This document shows, one piece after another, positions 1-8,820 of a stretch of 64,000 nucleotides of DNA. The stretch is from Robertkochia solimangrovi (GTDB taxonomy: Bacteria > Bacteroidota > Bacteroidia > Flavobacteriales > Flavobacteriaceae). Where the stretch lies: NCBI RefSeq assembly GCF_007279655.1, contig NZ_QKWN01000001.1:248001-312000 (forward strand), given 5' to 3'. The translations under genes were made by a program, and so were the position numbers. How positions within the stretch are numbered: the first letter of the stretch is position 1; the number at the start of each line of letters is the position of its first letter. The notes under the pieces are model-generated. The model saw nothing but the letters and a program-made list of their open reading frames with translations. It searched no databases and had not been told where the DNA came from.

Positions 1-481
1 GCCTGTTTCCAAAATAAACGGAAGCCTGTTGTAAATTGGCAACACTGAGTTCGTCATTCTTCCCACCGATATTACGGTTATCATGTAGAAATCGCACTTC
101 TTCCGTTAAAATATCGATATGGGTACGTTCCAGTACGATCTTGTCATTGAGACTTTCTCGTTTTTTTTCTAAATCTTTTAGTTCTTCTGATTTCTCAAGT
201 TCATTCAGATAATTCTGCTGATGATTGACAGCCAAAACTGTAATGGCTCCATCAGCACTGGCCTGAATACTCTTGGCATCGATAAAAGGGGAAAGCGACA
301 CAAATTTTAATACATTGATCCCCTTAGGCAGTTCCACCCTCTTCTGACGTGTGACCTGAGCACCATCCAGAAATACCGTAACTTCTTTAATTTCTGTTTT
401 TACGTCTTTAAGGGGAAGTTCCTGCGCATGAGAAAAGTTTAAACACAAAAATGCTATCAGAACTTTAAAAATAGTTTTCAT
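1..481 (-). CDS. MuiA-like protein, DUF4140 N-terminal part (3' end beyond window)
   Basis: The reading frame opens with ATG at 479-481 and is still open at base 1, so only about the first 160 residues are present. A signal peptide (MKTIFKVLIAFLCLNFSHAQ) predicts export. The following segment, with the pattern EVTVFLDGAQVTRQ and a conserved LPKG turn, resembles the DUF4140 N-terminal domain of mucoidy-inhibitor-A-like proteins. A charged, probably coiled-coil stretch (residues about 95-130) follows. In this family a DUF4139 domain completes the protein, and it would lie left of the window. The biochemical role of the family is not established. It is separated from the efflux operon by a terminator at 601-630. 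Confidence 0.8.
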   Translation of the reverse strand, partial: MKTIFKVLIAFLCLNFSHAQELPLKDVKTEIKEVTVFLDGAQVTRQKRVELPKGINVLKFVSLSPFIDAKSIQASADGAITVLAVNHQQNYLNELEKSEELKDLEKKRESLNDKIVLERTHIDILTEEVRFLHDNRNIGGKNDELSVANLQQASVYFGNR

Positions 482-600
482 CGAATATTGATTGCTTGAA
501 TAATTTATTTACAGCATTTAAAGTAAGAAAATAATTATAGTAACCTGAACTTTGTCATGAACAAATTGTGAACTTATCACTGCAGGTTCCAGGTAAAATG

Positions 601-630
601 AAAAAGCCCGGATCTAAAAAAATCCGGGCT
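601..630 (-). terminator. Intrinsic terminator of the efflux operon
   Basis: A 9-bp perfect stem (605-613 with 622-630, AGCCCGGAT/ATCCGGGCT) is followed on the minus strand by a run of Ts (As at 601-605). It lies 46 nt after the stop of the MFS gene, so it probably ends the tetR-tolC-hlyD-MFS transcript. Confidence 0.85.
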
Positions 631-675
631 CGTCAAAATAGCTGACTAACTTAATTAAAAACTACCACTTATTGT

Positions 676-2253
676 TTAATGAGCTGCAGCGGAAGCGTTC
701 ACTTTCCCAGCACCTTTTTTGATCATCAATACAAAGGGAACACAAATTAAAAATACAAGGCCTATTCCCAAAAATACATCCATATAAGATAGTACGGTTG
801 CTTGTTTATTTACCGACAGGTCTATCATTTTCAGAGCCTGTTCTCTGGCTCTGTCAAATGAAAATCCTTTTGACATAAAAGAGTGTGTCAATGCTGTTAT
901 TCGTTCCTGAACGTTGAGTTTTATGGTTGACAAGTGACTTACCAGGTCGGATCGGTGTACCTGATTCTGCCTGGAAATATAGGTCGTGATCAAGGCGATA
1001 CCGAAAGATCCTCCTAACTGTCGCATCATTCCTGTAAAGGCGGCTCCATCACCGATTTCCTGTGGTTTCAACGAAGAAAGGGACAAGGTTGTTATCGGCA
1101 CGAACAATAATCCGAGACCAAGTCCTCGCACTATAAGTAACCAAAAGAAATGTTCTTCACCCGTGCTTGGCGTCAGCAGATTATGTGCCCAAAGACTATA
1201 TAGGAAGAAAATCGTAAAACCACCTGCCACCAGATATTTTTGTGACACACCCCGCTGCAACAATCTACCGATGATCGGGAGCATCAATCCCGTTGTAAGT
1301 GAACTTGGGATCAACAATAAACCAGCCTGTGTAGCCGTCCATCCCATGATAGACTGCGTATACAACGGAATAATAAACGTGGATCCGAAGAGTCCGAATC
1401 CTAGAACAAAAGTCAGGATCGCACCCACACTCAGGTTCTTATTCTTTAAAACACGCAGGTTCACAATCGGGAATTCATACGTAAGTTCCCGCCAAATAAA
1501 CAGGTAGGCCCCAAGAAATGCAGTAATTGAAAAGAATATGATCGAACCATTAGCAAACCAATCCTCCTCCTGTCCCTTTTCCAGCACATATTGGAGTGAT
1601 CCCACTGCTAGGATCAGGAAAATGATACCCAGCCAGTCAATCTCCTTAGCCGTTCTTTTAGAACCGTATTTTGGACTTTTAACGAACTGAAGTGTCAGGA
1701 AGAATGCTGCGATCCCCACAGGGATATTTATATAGAATATATAAGGCCAGGAGTAATTATCGATAAAATAACCTCCAAGGGGCGGCCCCAGGGTGGGACC
1801 AACGATCACTCCCATCCCATAAATAGCCTGGGCCATTCCTCTTTTTTCCGTTGGAAATGTTTCAGTGATGATCGTTTGTGCAGTGACCAGTAATGCTCCA
1901 CCGCCAAGACCCTGAATGAATCTGAACAGCACCAGTTCCCAAATCCCGTTTGCATTCCCACATAAGAAGGATGAAATGGTAAAGATCAGAATAGAAGCTG
2001 CAAAATAATTTCGCCTTCCAAACTGCTGAGACAACCAGCTGGTCATGGGTACGATGATAACATTTGCAATAGCATAAGCCGTGATCACCCAACCGAGCTC
2101 ACTCATTGTGGCACCGAGATTTCCCTGCATATCGTTCAGGGCGACGTTAACGATCGTAGTATCTATGATTTCGAGTAAAGCACAGAGGATGGCCGTTATT
2201 GTAATGACCGCACGTTTCCAGCCGTACTCTACTAAAGATTCGGCTTCACTCAT
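676..2253 (-). CDS. DHA2-family (EmrB/QacA-like) MFS multidrug transporter
   Basis: This 525-residue protein should form about 14 transmembrane helices in the inner membrane, the hallmark of the DHA2 drug:H+ antiporters. Helix 1 carries the family pattern LEIIDTTIVNVAL, followed by WVITAYAIANVIIVP and the loop motif QQFGRRNYF. Motif C-like sequence GVIVGPTLGPPLGG is present in helix 5. The start ATG lies 20 nt after the HlyD-family gene, and the order regulator, TolC, HlyD, MFS matches EmrAB-TolC-type pumps that expel hydrophobic toxicants across both membranes. Substrate cannot be predicted. It is the last gene before the terminator at 601-630. Confidence 0.92.
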   Translation of the reverse strand: MSEAESLVEYGWKRAVITITAILCALLEIIDTTIVNVALNDMQGNLGATMSELGWVITAYAIANVIIVPMTSWLSQQFGRRNYFAASILIFTISSFLCGNANGIWELVLFRFIQGLGGGALLVTAQTIITETFPTEKRGMAQAIYGMGVIVGPTLGPPLGGYFIDNYSWPYIFYINIPVGIAAFFLTLQFVKSPKYGSKRTAKEIDWLGIIFLILAVGSLQYVLEKGQEEDWFANGSIIFFSITAFLGAYLFIWRELTYEFPIVNLRVLKNKNLSVGAILTFVLGFGLFGSTFIIPLYTQSIMGWTATQAGLLLIPSSLTTGLMLPIIGRLLQRGVSQKYLVAGGFTIFFLYSLWAHNLLTPSTGEEHFFWLLIVRGLGLGLLFVPITTLSLSSLKPQEIGDGAAFTGMMRQLGGSFGIALITTYISRQNQVHRSDLVSHLSTIKLNVQERITALTHSFMSKGFSFDRAREQALKMIDLSVNKQATVLSYMDVFLGIGLVFLICVPFVLMIKKGAGKVNASAAAH

Positions 2254-2273
2254 AAATTAAGTCTTCTTTTCAA

Positions 2274-3422
2274 TTAATTGATATGCACGTCAACCTCAAC
2301 ATTCATCCCTGCCCTGAGCTTCTCAAGAAACGGATCATTCATGTCATCGAATTGTATCTTTACCGGAATCTTCTGCACCACTTTCACAAAGTTACCAGTA
2401 GCATTATCTGCCGGAAGTAAAGCGAACTTATTACCGGTTGCCGGGGAAAATGAACTCACTTTTCCCACAAAGGTGTGTTTAGGCAAAGCATCCACATCCA
2501 GTTCTACTTCCTGCCCTGGTTCTATTCTGCTTACCTGAGTTTCCTTGAAATTTGCCACTACCCAATAATTGCGAACATCAACGATATTGAACAAAGACTG
2601 ACCAGCCTGAATAAGCTGTCCACCTTCAATATTCACCGCCGATAATTGTCCATCGGATTTAGCCTTTAAGACGGTATAAGAGAGGTTCAATTTTGCTTCT
2701 TCCAAGGCTGCTTCCCGCTGTTTTACCTCTGCTGCAGCCACTGCTACACGACTGGAGGAAACATTGGTTTGAGAGTTTGTGGTCTTACTCTGGGTAACAG
2801 CTACCTGACGTTGCTTTCTAAGTAATTCCAATTCCTTTTCAGCCGATTGTTTCGCTGCAAGTGCTTGTTCATATTGCTGTTCAGTAATGCTATGGTCTGC
2901 CCATAGATTCGAATATCTCTTATAATCATTTTCAGCACGCCATAACTTCACCTTTGCTGCTTCAATATTGGCATCTGCAGCCATAACCCCGGCATTGGCA
3001 GAATAGGTTTGACTATGTCCTACTTCAACCCCTCTTTCTGCTACCTGAAGATTACTCTTTGCCATTTCGAGTGCTGCTTCCGCTTCACGAACCTTCACTT
3101 CATAATCACGACTATCCAGGACCAGCAGGGTATCACCAGCCCTTACCTGCTCATTATCTTTTACAAAAACTTCCTCTACATATCCTGAAACTCTTGCGGT
3201 AACGGGAATAATATTAGTCTCCACCTGAGCATTCTCAGTAGATTCGTGATGCAATGAATGAATATAAAAATAGGATCCCGCACATACTCCTATGATCGTA
3301 AGTCCTAATAATACGACTCCAAACTTCTTATTTTTTTTCTTTTTATTCTCCCCAGAATTTAAATTTCCGTTAAGGTTGGCTTTCGTCGCCTCTTTTTCTA
3401 TTGTATCGGTCTGTTGTGCCAT
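2274..3422 (-). CDS. HlyD/EmrA-family periplasmic adaptor subunit
   Basis: A 382-residue membrane-fusion protein linking the MFS pump to the outer-membrane channel. A Lys/Asn-rich cytoplasmic N-terminus is followed by one transmembrane anchor (about residues 34-53, GVVLLGLTIIGVCAGSYFYI). Next comes a lipoyl-like half (ENAQVETNIIPVTARVSGYV, then VRAGDTLLVLD), a long alpha-helical hairpin with coiled-coil heptads rich in Ala/Glu (about 110-245), and the returning lipoyl and barrel parts (LSAVNIEGGQLIQAG, NFKETQVSRIEPGQEV). This order is typical of EmrA. It begins 12 nt after the TolC gene, in the same operon. Confidence 0.92.
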   Translation of the reverse strand: MAQQTDTIEKEATKANLNGNLNSGENKKKKNKKFGVVLLGLTIIGVCAGSYFYIHSLHHESTENAQVETNIIPVTARVSGYVEEVFVKDNEQVRAGDTLLVLDSRDYEVKVREAEAALEMAKSNLQVAERGVEVGHSQTYSANAGVMAADANIEAAKVKLWRAENDYKRYSNLWADHSITEQQYEQALAAKQSAEKELELLRKQRQVAVTQSKTTNSQTNVSSSRVAVAAAEVKQREAALEEAKLNLSYTVLKAKSDGQLSAVNIEGGQLIQAGQSLFNIVDVRNYWVVANFKETQVSRIEPGQEVELDVDALPKHTFVGKVSSFSPATGNKFALLPADNATGNFVKVVQKIPVKIQFDDMNDPFLEKLRAGMNVEVDVHIN

Positions 3423-3434
3423 TTCTTTCTTAAA

Positions 3435-4796
3435 TTATTCTTCAATTAAGTTATTTACCGAGGTGCTGTTGAGTTTTCCCGAAACCTGAAGGAGTCGGCA
3501 ATATGCCGCAACTGCATCTACACGTGCATATTCCAGATTCAATCTGGCCTGAAACTGATCTATATCCGCATCCAGTAGCTCAGTGGTTGTCACAAGACTA
3601 TTCTCATGCTTGCTCTTTACAATTCTATAATTCTCTTCGGCCTGTTCCCTGGCCGTTTCGTAAACATGAATACGTTCAACGGCCTCTTGATAATTACTGT
3701 AAGAACTAAATACCTGACTTTTCACCTGGTCGGTCAACTGATCTTTCATGATCTGAGTCTGCAATTGTTGTTCCTTAGCCTGATGAACCTTGCTACTACC
3801 TTTAAATAGATTGGAAATATCGAAATTGACACCAACACCAACAGAGAGTGCATTCGTTAGCGTTGCGACATTATCGATATCTGCCGCGATATATCCACCT
3901 GTTAAAGCAAGGCTTGGATAGTAGGAACCCTTGGCTATTTTAACTGCCATTTCACTGGCTTTTTCCCGTTCATCCATCGCCTGAAGATCCTTTCGGTCAG
4001 TCATAGCATTTTCACGCCAATCATCCTTTCCTGCGATCAATGGCAGATCAGAATTATTCAAATTCTCAAGTTCCAGCTGTGTATCATCCGCAAAGCCCAG
4101 TAACAGATCCATGTTATAATTGGCTATTCTGGCATTATTACGGGCATCAAGAAGTGCAAGTGATGTATTTGACTCCATCAATTTCGCACTTAATAAATCA
4201 TTCTTTGCCAGCAATCCATTATCCATCATATTCGTAAAATCCTTCACCCTTTGTTTTGCCTGAACCAGATCTTCTGCTACCAGAGCTACTGCCTGTTGCG
4301 CCTTGTACAGATTCACATAGGCATCCACAATATTCATGACCGTTTCTTCCGTTTGGGATGCCGCATCCAGGCCGGCAGCCTTTTCCAGATACTCAGCAGA
4401 TCGGATTCCATTGGAAATTCTAAACCCTGAAAACAAAGGAATACTTAACGATGCTTGTCCAAGCATCAAATATTTCGGGGCAGTAAAGGAACCTGATTCA
4501 CCAGAATCGGCATTACCATCAGCATTACCCGCTAATCCTGAACCTAAACTAATATTGGGTTCATTCAACATCAGGTACTGGCCTGAGGCAGTAAGGTCGG
4601 GTAATCGCTTATCTCTCATCTCATGAGTGGATGCTTCCGCTCCCCGAACACGTGACAGTGCCAGTTTGACTGCCTTACTGTTATCTAAACCATGGTCTAT
4701 GGCCTCAGACAAGCTCAGATGCCTGGGGGATTGGGCACTGACTTTTATGGCAAACAGAAATACTGTCGCCAGGATCATTCTATATATAGGTTTCAT
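3435..4796 (-). CDS. TolC-family outer-membrane efflux protein
   Basis: An outer-membrane channel protein of the TolC/OEP family. The signal peptide MKPIYRMILATVFLFAIKVSAQ ends at an Ala-Gln, and the mature part begins with LSLSEAIDHGLDNS, the usual opening of the OEP repeat. Two homologous halves (around residues 30-230 and 240-440) are rich in long amphipathic helices. The frame extends 15 nt upstream, but that extension starts at TTG. I chose the ATG at 4794-4796, which lies 1 nt after the TetR stop and permits translational coupling. It is the channel of the tripartite pump encoded by this operon. Confidence 0.9.
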   Translation of the reverse strand: MKPIYRMILATVFLFAIKVSAQSPRHLSLSEAIDHGLDNSKAVKLALSRVRGAEASTHEMRDKRLPDLTASGQYLMLNEPNISLGSGLAGNADGNADSGESGSFTAPKYLMLGQASLSIPLFSGFRISNGIRSAEYLEKAAGLDAASQTEETVMNIVDAYVNLYKAQQAVALVAEDLVQAKQRVKDFTNMMDNGLLAKNDLLSAKLMESNTSLALLDARNNARIANYNMDLLLGFADDTQLELENLNNSDLPLIAGKDDWRENAMTDRKDLQAMDEREKASEMAVKIAKGSYYPSLALTGGYIAADIDNVATLTNALSVGVGVNFDISNLFKGSSKVHQAKEQQLQTQIMKDQLTDQVKSQVFSSYSNYQEAVERIHVYETAREQAEENYRIVKSKHENSLVTTTELLDADIDQFQARLNLEYARVDAVAAYCRLLQVSGKLNSTSVNNLIEE

Positions 4797-4797
4797 G

Positions 4798-5421
4798 TTA
4801 TTTTTTTTCAAGAATTAATCGAAAGGCATTTTTTAAAAAATCCTTATTTCTCTTTTTGAATTCATCATGTGTGGGCTCATAACCGTGATCTCTGTTCAAT
4901 GTAAAACGCAGAAAATCTTCATTGAACAACATGAATTTTGTAATTCCGGGTATCATTGTATAGAGCATCATCATATCAACTTCCGTATTGAAATCACCCT
5001 GTTCCTGACCCCTCTTCACGAAATTTGTGATAGTTTGATAATTTCGATACTTTGCCTCATTGATGAAATTCCTAATACCTTCATTGTTGGTAAGCCCATG
5101 CTCACGAATCAGAATCCGATGAAGTTTATGATTATCACTGAAACGTTCAATATACTCATCGATAAAGAAATCGATCTTTTGCCAGTTCGTTATAGAAGTA
5201 TCATTGATCAGTGTCTCAATACGGGTACGCAAATAATCACCACGGTATCTGAAAATGCTTTCGAATAACTTGTCCTTGCTCTCGAAATAATAGTTGATCA
5301 TAGCAACATTGACATCTGCCAGCTTAGCAATCTCTCTAACAGAAGTCCCGGAAAATCCATTAATAGCGAACAGATCTTCCGCCACCTCCATGATCTTAAT
5401 CTTCTTTTCATTCAATTCCAT
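4798..5421 (-). CDS. TetR/AcrR-family repressor of the efflux operon
   Basis: A 207-residue TetR-type regulator. The N-terminal helix-turn-helix lies around residues 10-55 (LFAINGFSGTSVREIA, then VNVAMINYYFESKDKLFESI). The C-terminal ligand and dimer domain is variable, as usual. It is the first gene of the efflux operon, with TolC starting 1 nt after its stop. Two TAAACNNNNGTTTA sites at 5450-5488 overlap its -33 promoter element, suggesting autorepression relieved by a pump substrate. The -7 box ends only 4 nt before the ATG, so the mRNA may be leaderless; otherwise translation could start at Met11 (5391). Confidence 0.9.
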   Translation of the reverse strand: MELNEKKIKIMEVAEDLFAINGFSGTSVREIAKLADVNVAMINYYFESKDKLFESIFRYRGDYLRTRIETLINDTSITNWQKIDFFIDEYIERFSDNHKLHRILIREHGLTNNEGIRNFINEAKYRNYQTITNFVKRGQEQGDFNTEVDMMMLYTMIPGITKFMLFNEDFLRFTLNRDHGYEPTHDEFKKRNKDFLKNAFRLILEKK

Positions 5422-5425
5422 GAGA

Positions 5426-5457
5426 CAAAACTACAACGGGCAATAAAACTAAACAAA
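5426..5457 (-). promoter_or_regulatory. Promoter of the tetR-efflux operon
   Basis: On the minus strand TTTG (5454-5457) and TAGTTTTG (5426-5433) are separated by 20 nt, matching the Flavobacterium-type TTG-N17-23-TAnnTTTG promoter. The predicted transcription start falls at about the ATG (5421). Confidence 0.65.
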
Positions 5458-5488
5458 CGTTTAATTGATTTTTTTAAACAATTGTTTA
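5450..5488. promoter_or_regulatory. Twin TetR operator TAAACNNNNGTTTA
   Basis: Two copies of TAAACNNNNGTTTA lie at 5450-5463 and 5475-5488, 25 bp apart. The second sits inside a perfect 18-bp palindrome at 5473-5490. The first covers the -33 element of the tetR promoter. Assignment to this TetR protein is inferred from position and symmetry. Confidence 0.65.
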
Positions 5489-5592
5489 AATCATATAAAA
5501 TGAGCGTACATTTTTCACATTTGGAAAAAAAGCGATCAAAACCTTAAAAACAATTGAAATAATTCTGTTGCAGAAACTGTAACAATTAAAGC

Positions 5593-5985
5593 TTATTCGT
5601 GATAAAATACCGGAAGTCCATCTTTACAAACAACTCCATCAGGCTCTACATACAACATACAGTCACTTACGATATTCCATTTGAGATTATATGCCTCTTC
5701 CTTTTCGGTATAACTATTTACTAGTCGTAAAAATTTCACCTCATCGATATTCAGTGAATAGGCTATATAACCTGATGGTCCTCCACAAGCTTTAGAACCC
5801 CTTGCAGTAAAAGCCCATTCATTTGCATTTATACATTGTTCTGACAGGGACAATTTTACTATTGAATCATATAAAGTCTTTAATTCGGCCCGATCTTCTT
5901 CCTTCGATGTGTTCTGCCCATCATCTGAACTGCAACCTACGATGAAAGTTAAGAGTAAGATCCCTATGAAAATGCGGGTAACCAT
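5593..5985 (-). CDS. Small lipoprotein with conserved Cys pair, function unknown
   Basis: A 130-residue predicted lipoprotein: hydrophobic signal, then lipobox FIVGC followed by SSDD. Acidic or Ser residues after the lipid-bearing Cys are a known surface-export signal in Bacteroidota. The mature part holds EQCINANEWAFTARGSKACG with GGPSGYIAYS, and a later pair of cysteines (SDCM and VVCKDG). The invariant-looking Trp, Gly and Cys residues suggest a disulfide-stabilised fold. I do not recognise a named family with certainty. The ATG lies 13 nt after the stop of the amidohydrolase gene, so both are probably co-transcribed. Confidence 0.75.
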   Translation of the reverse strand: MVTRIFIGILLLTFIVGCSSDDGQNTSKEEDRAELKTLYDSIVKLSLSEQCINANEWAFTARGSKACGGPSGYIAYSLNIDEVKFLRLVNSYTEKEEAYNLKWNIVSDCMLYVEPDGVVCKDGLPVFYHE

Positions 5986-5998
5986 ATCAAAGTGTATT

Positions 5999-7420
5999 TT
6001 AATTCACCCCTACCATACCCTTTACGGATTCAAATAATTTAGCAGAATCATAACCTACTCCCTCTTTAAAAACAAATTGAAGGCTTCTTATATTCCGAAT
6101 ATTCTGCTGTAAGTCTCCGTCAATTAATAGCAGATCTGATTTCTTACCGGGTTCAATTGTTCCGATAGAATCTTCCTGACCCAGATATTTAGCTCCATTT
6201 AACGTACATATTTTAATCGCATCCACGAGTGGAAAACCATTTTCCACAAGGATTTCCAATGTACGTTGATTTGCATAACCTGCAACCGTACGTCCGGCAC
6301 CCGTTGGATCGGTTCCAGCCATGAGCAATCCTCCTTTATCATAATATCGTTTTAACCAAATCAGGTCTTTTACAAATGAGGCTTTGACCACAGAATCCTT
6401 ATTGATTCTGCGATCATATCGTGCCTGAACATCCGCAAGTATTTGAGGTGACAATGCTTTTTCACCGCCACCCGGAACAACCTCGTAATCTGTATAAGGT
6501 TCAAAAACTACCGGAGTTGTCGTCACAGCCGTCCCGTTTTTGACAAGTATATCAATCAATCTGGTTATTCTTGGATCATCGACGGATGCCATTGCCAATG
6601 ACTTTCTTGCTTCCATAGGGTCACAAAAATTCTCCTCTTTATGTTCGATAAAATCACTTGAAGCCATAAATCCATGTTCCAGATTATCAATCCCAATCTC
6701 CGAAGCCTCTTCGTAAGTTATAGAACACAAATGACCCGTTACTTTCAATCCACGCTTATGCGCCTCCTCAACACAAATTCGCATATCTTCCTTCGTGATA
6801 TAGTTGTAGAGTTTGAAGGATGTTACTCCCCGTTCTGCCCAGTAATTCACCATTTCCGCTACATCCTCAGTACCTTTTATATATCCTAACTCAGGAATTT
6901 CATACCCCGGCCTTTCGATAAAAGGACCGGTCACATCCATTTTAGGACCCGTCATTTTACCCTCATTGATCCATTTTTTAACGTTCAGATCTGTTTGCGG
7001 CTGTATACTTCCAGCAGTTCTCATGGTGGTTACTCCTCCGGCAAGATATAAGCGAGGAAACGAAAATGTCATCTGCCCGACACTGAACCAATTTTCAAAG
7101 GGTTTTGAATAGAACATATGCTCATGCATCATAACCAAACCCGGGATCACAGTCTTACCTGTTCCGTCAATAATTAAAGCTCCTTCAGGAATAGCGGACA
7201 TTTCACTATCTCCTACGGAAATAATCCTGTCTTTATCAAATACGATGGTCTGATCATTTTTAATAGCTTCTCCGCTACCATCGATCAGAGTTACGTGAGC
7301 TATAGCCACCATTGTGGTATCTATAGCGACGAATTTTTCAATGGCACGTGAAATTTCCTGAGCGGACAACTGGGTGCAAAAAAGTGTGCTCAGTAACAAA
7401 AAGAAAAATCTGAATTTCAT
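5999..7420 (-). CDS. Exported amidohydrolase (imidazolonepropionase-like)
   Basis: A 473-residue periplasmic metal-dependent hydrolase of the amidohydrolase superfamily. The signal peptide MKFRFFFLLLSTLFCTQLSAQ is followed by the N-terminal beta-sandwich (VTLIDGSGEAIKNDQTIVF). The metal-site motifs appear in order: MHEHMF (His-x-His), SFKLYN (the position of the carboxylated lysine in related enzymes), TGHL, LEHGF, and GTDPTG with the catalytic Asp. The C-terminus (GTIEPGKKSDLLLIDGD) is typical of secreted prolidase-like or imidazolonepropionase-related members. Substrate is unknown. Its 5' leader contains three tandem TTGGTA units (7425-7442). The gene after it encodes a small lipoprotein. 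Confidence 0.87.
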   Translation of the reverse strand: MKFRFFFLLLSTLFCTQLSAQEISRAIEKFVAIDTTMVAIAHVTLIDGSGEAIKNDQTIVFDKDRIISVGDSEMSAIPEGALIIDGTGKTVIPGLVMMHEHMFYSKPFENWFSVGQMTFSFPRLYLAGGVTTMRTAGSIQPQTDLNVKKWINEGKMTGPKMDVTGPFIERPGYEIPELGYIKGTEDVAEMVNYWAERGVTSFKLYNYITKEDMRICVEEAHKRGLKVTGHLCSITYEEASEIGIDNLEHGFMASSDFIEHKEENFCDPMEARKSLAMASVDDPRITRLIDILVKNGTAVTTTPVVFEPYTDYEVVPGGGEKALSPQILADVQARYDRRINKDSVVKASFVKDLIWLKRYYDKGGLLMAGTDPTGAGRTVAGYANQRTLEILVENGFPLVDAIKICTLNGAKYLGQEDSIGTIEPGKKSDLLLIDGDLQQNIRNIRSLQFVFKEGVGYDSAKLFESVKGMVGVN

Positions 7421-7424
7421 CTGG

Positions 7425-7442
7425 TTGGTATTGGTATTGGTA
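7425..7442. repeat. Three tandem TTGGTA hexamers in the amidohydrolase leader
   Basis: Three perfect 6-bp units lie 4 nt before the amidohydrolase ATG. A near-consensus -7 box (TATCTTTA on the minus strand) lies just upstream of them, so the repeat would be in the 5' untranslated region. Confidence 0.8.
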
Positions 7443-7495
7443 TTCTTAAAGATAGGGAAATGTGTTAAACCTTACAATTACCTTCGTTGATTAGC

Positions 7496-8029
7496 TTAAT
7501 TGTACTTTCCTTCAGAATTCAGAGCCTGCCGAATATGGGCCAGATGGTGCTCCGAATGCCAGGCATAAGTAGCGATAGCTTCCCGAAGCATTACCTTTCT
7601 TTTCATTTGAGGATGATAATACGTTCTTACGAGTTGTTCTTCAGTAAGTGATTCCATCAATATTCCCAACTTTTCATGTATACCACGAAGAATACTGATG
7701 GGTGCGTTCAAATCATAAGATTCGGCGTCCGGTAGATTCGCCCAGCGATCTTCGTGATAGGGTAATATTTCCGGATTATCTTCTGTTAATGCGAGTTTAA
7801 TCCTCACGATACAATTCATATGGCTATCAGCGCAATGATGCACAACCTGTCGAATCGTCCAGCCGTCTACGCGATATCTATAATCCAGAACGATCTCAGA
7901 TAAGCCATTAGTCAATTTCACCAGTTTATCAGGAAAAACTTTTATGGTTCGTATCCAACCTGAAATATCGGATTCCGTATAGGATTCAGGTGCTTGAAAT
8001 TTACCAATCGGATATTTTAAATTCTCCAT
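7496..8029 (-). CDS. DinB/YfiT-family putative metal-dependent hydrolase or thiol transferase
   Basis: A 177-residue cytoplasmic protein with the opening YPIGKF and the body pattern of the YfiT branch of the DinB superfamily. The three metal-binding histidines of the four-helix bundle are in VVHHCADSH (around residue 65) and WHSEHHLAHI (around residue 158). Members of this superfamily include thiol-S-transferases; the natural substrate here is unknown. It starts 31 nt after the cyclase gene and is probably in the same transcript. Confidence 0.85.
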   Translation of the reverse strand: MENLKYPIGKFQAPESYTESDISGWIRTIKVFPDKLVKLTNGLSEIVLDYRYRVDGWTIRQVVHHCADSHMNCIVRIKLALTEDNPEILPYHEDRWANLPDAESYDLNAPISILRGIHEKLGILMESLTEEQLVRTYYHPQMKRKVMLREAIATYAWHSEHHLAHIRQALNSEGKYN

Positions 8030-8060
8030 TTGTTAAGGTCTGTTTATTGTTAGGTATGTT

Positions 8061-8753
8061 TTACTCAAAAATTGCAACTGCTCTTACCGGAGACCCGGTT
8101 CCTCCCCGGATCTTTAATGGAAGACCGACAAATCTGAATCTCCCTCTTCCAATAAGTTTATCCAGGTTGACCAAATTTTCATAATGTGTAAACCCGAATT
8201 CTCCACAAATATGATGCACATCTCTATTGGAGACTCCCGAGACGCCGGGTGACATGGTCTCCACTCCGAATGCTGAAATTCTCTTATGTGCAAACCACCG
8301 TGCAGCCTCCGCTGTAATACCCGGTCCGTTCTTCCAGTCGGGCGTATTGAAATGCTTAAAATAATGGCCGGTATATAACAATACCGTATCTCCCTTCAAT
8401 ATTTCCAACCCTTCCTTCAAGCATGCTGATTCAATCTCCTCACTACTTATTAATTCATTCAAATCTTTATGGGAGAAATCCAGACAGATACCATGGGTAT
8501 AAAACATGGACAATGGCATTTTATCAATTGACTTCCCCTCATGTTCGATAGCCATATGATTAATAGCATCGACATGAGTTCCGGTATGTTCACCAAGCTT
8601 AAGTTCATGAACTGCTGGGGTTCTTTTTACAGGATTGGTGATTCCGTTCCATTCTTCATGTGAATTGTGTATCCGCATACGAACCTGAGGCAGGTCTTTA
8701 AAAACCGGCATCCCTTCATAGATTTCCTGGCTAAGATCAATTATTTCAATCAT
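8061..8753 (-). CDS. Cyclase-family protein (kynurenine formamidase-like)
   Basis: A 230-residue metal-dependent hydrolase of the cyclase family (PF04199), which includes bacterial kynurenine formamidases. The diagnostic motif HxGTHxDxxxH appears as HTGTHVDAINH (around residue 60). It begins IIDLSQEIYEGMPVF, matching the family start. The frame extends 27 nt further upstream, but only to a TTG codon, so the ATG at 8751-8753 is preferred. A TTG-N19-TAACTTTG promoter lies 38 nt upstream. A 3-hydroxyanthranilate dioxygenase lies 3.5 kb away, which fits tryptophan/kynurenine breakdown, but substrate cannot be settled from sequence because the family is broad. Confidence 0.85.
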   Translation of the reverse strand: MIEIIDLSQEIYEGMPVFKDLPQVRMRIHNSHEEWNGITNPVKRTPAVHELKLGEHTGTHVDAINHMAIEHEGKSIDKMPLSMFYTHGICLDFSHKDLNELISSEEIESACLKEGLEILKGDTVLLYTGHYFKHFNTPDWKNGPGITAEAARWFAHKRISAFGVETMSPGVSGVSNRDVHHICGEFGFTHYENLVNLDKLIGRGRFRFVGLPLKIRGGTGSPVRAVAIFE

Positions 8754-8790
8754 TTTTTGGATCAATTTCCGGTACGTCAACTTACTTCGT

Positions 8791-8820
8791 CAAAGTTATT
8801 AAATCAATACGTGGGTTCAA
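8791..8820 (-). promoter_or_regulatory. Promoter of the cyclase-DinB operon
   Basis: On the minus strand TTG (8818-8820), 19 nt, then TAACTTTG (8791-8798): an exact match to the Bacteroidota -33/-7 consensus, giving a leader of about 30 nt. Confidence 0.65.

Noticed and set aside
986-1507. 173-residue plus-strand open frame inside the MFS gene
   Set aside because: It is antisense to a clearly coding transporter, has no recognisable domain, and is Pro/Arg/Asn-rich as expected for a complementary-strand shadow.
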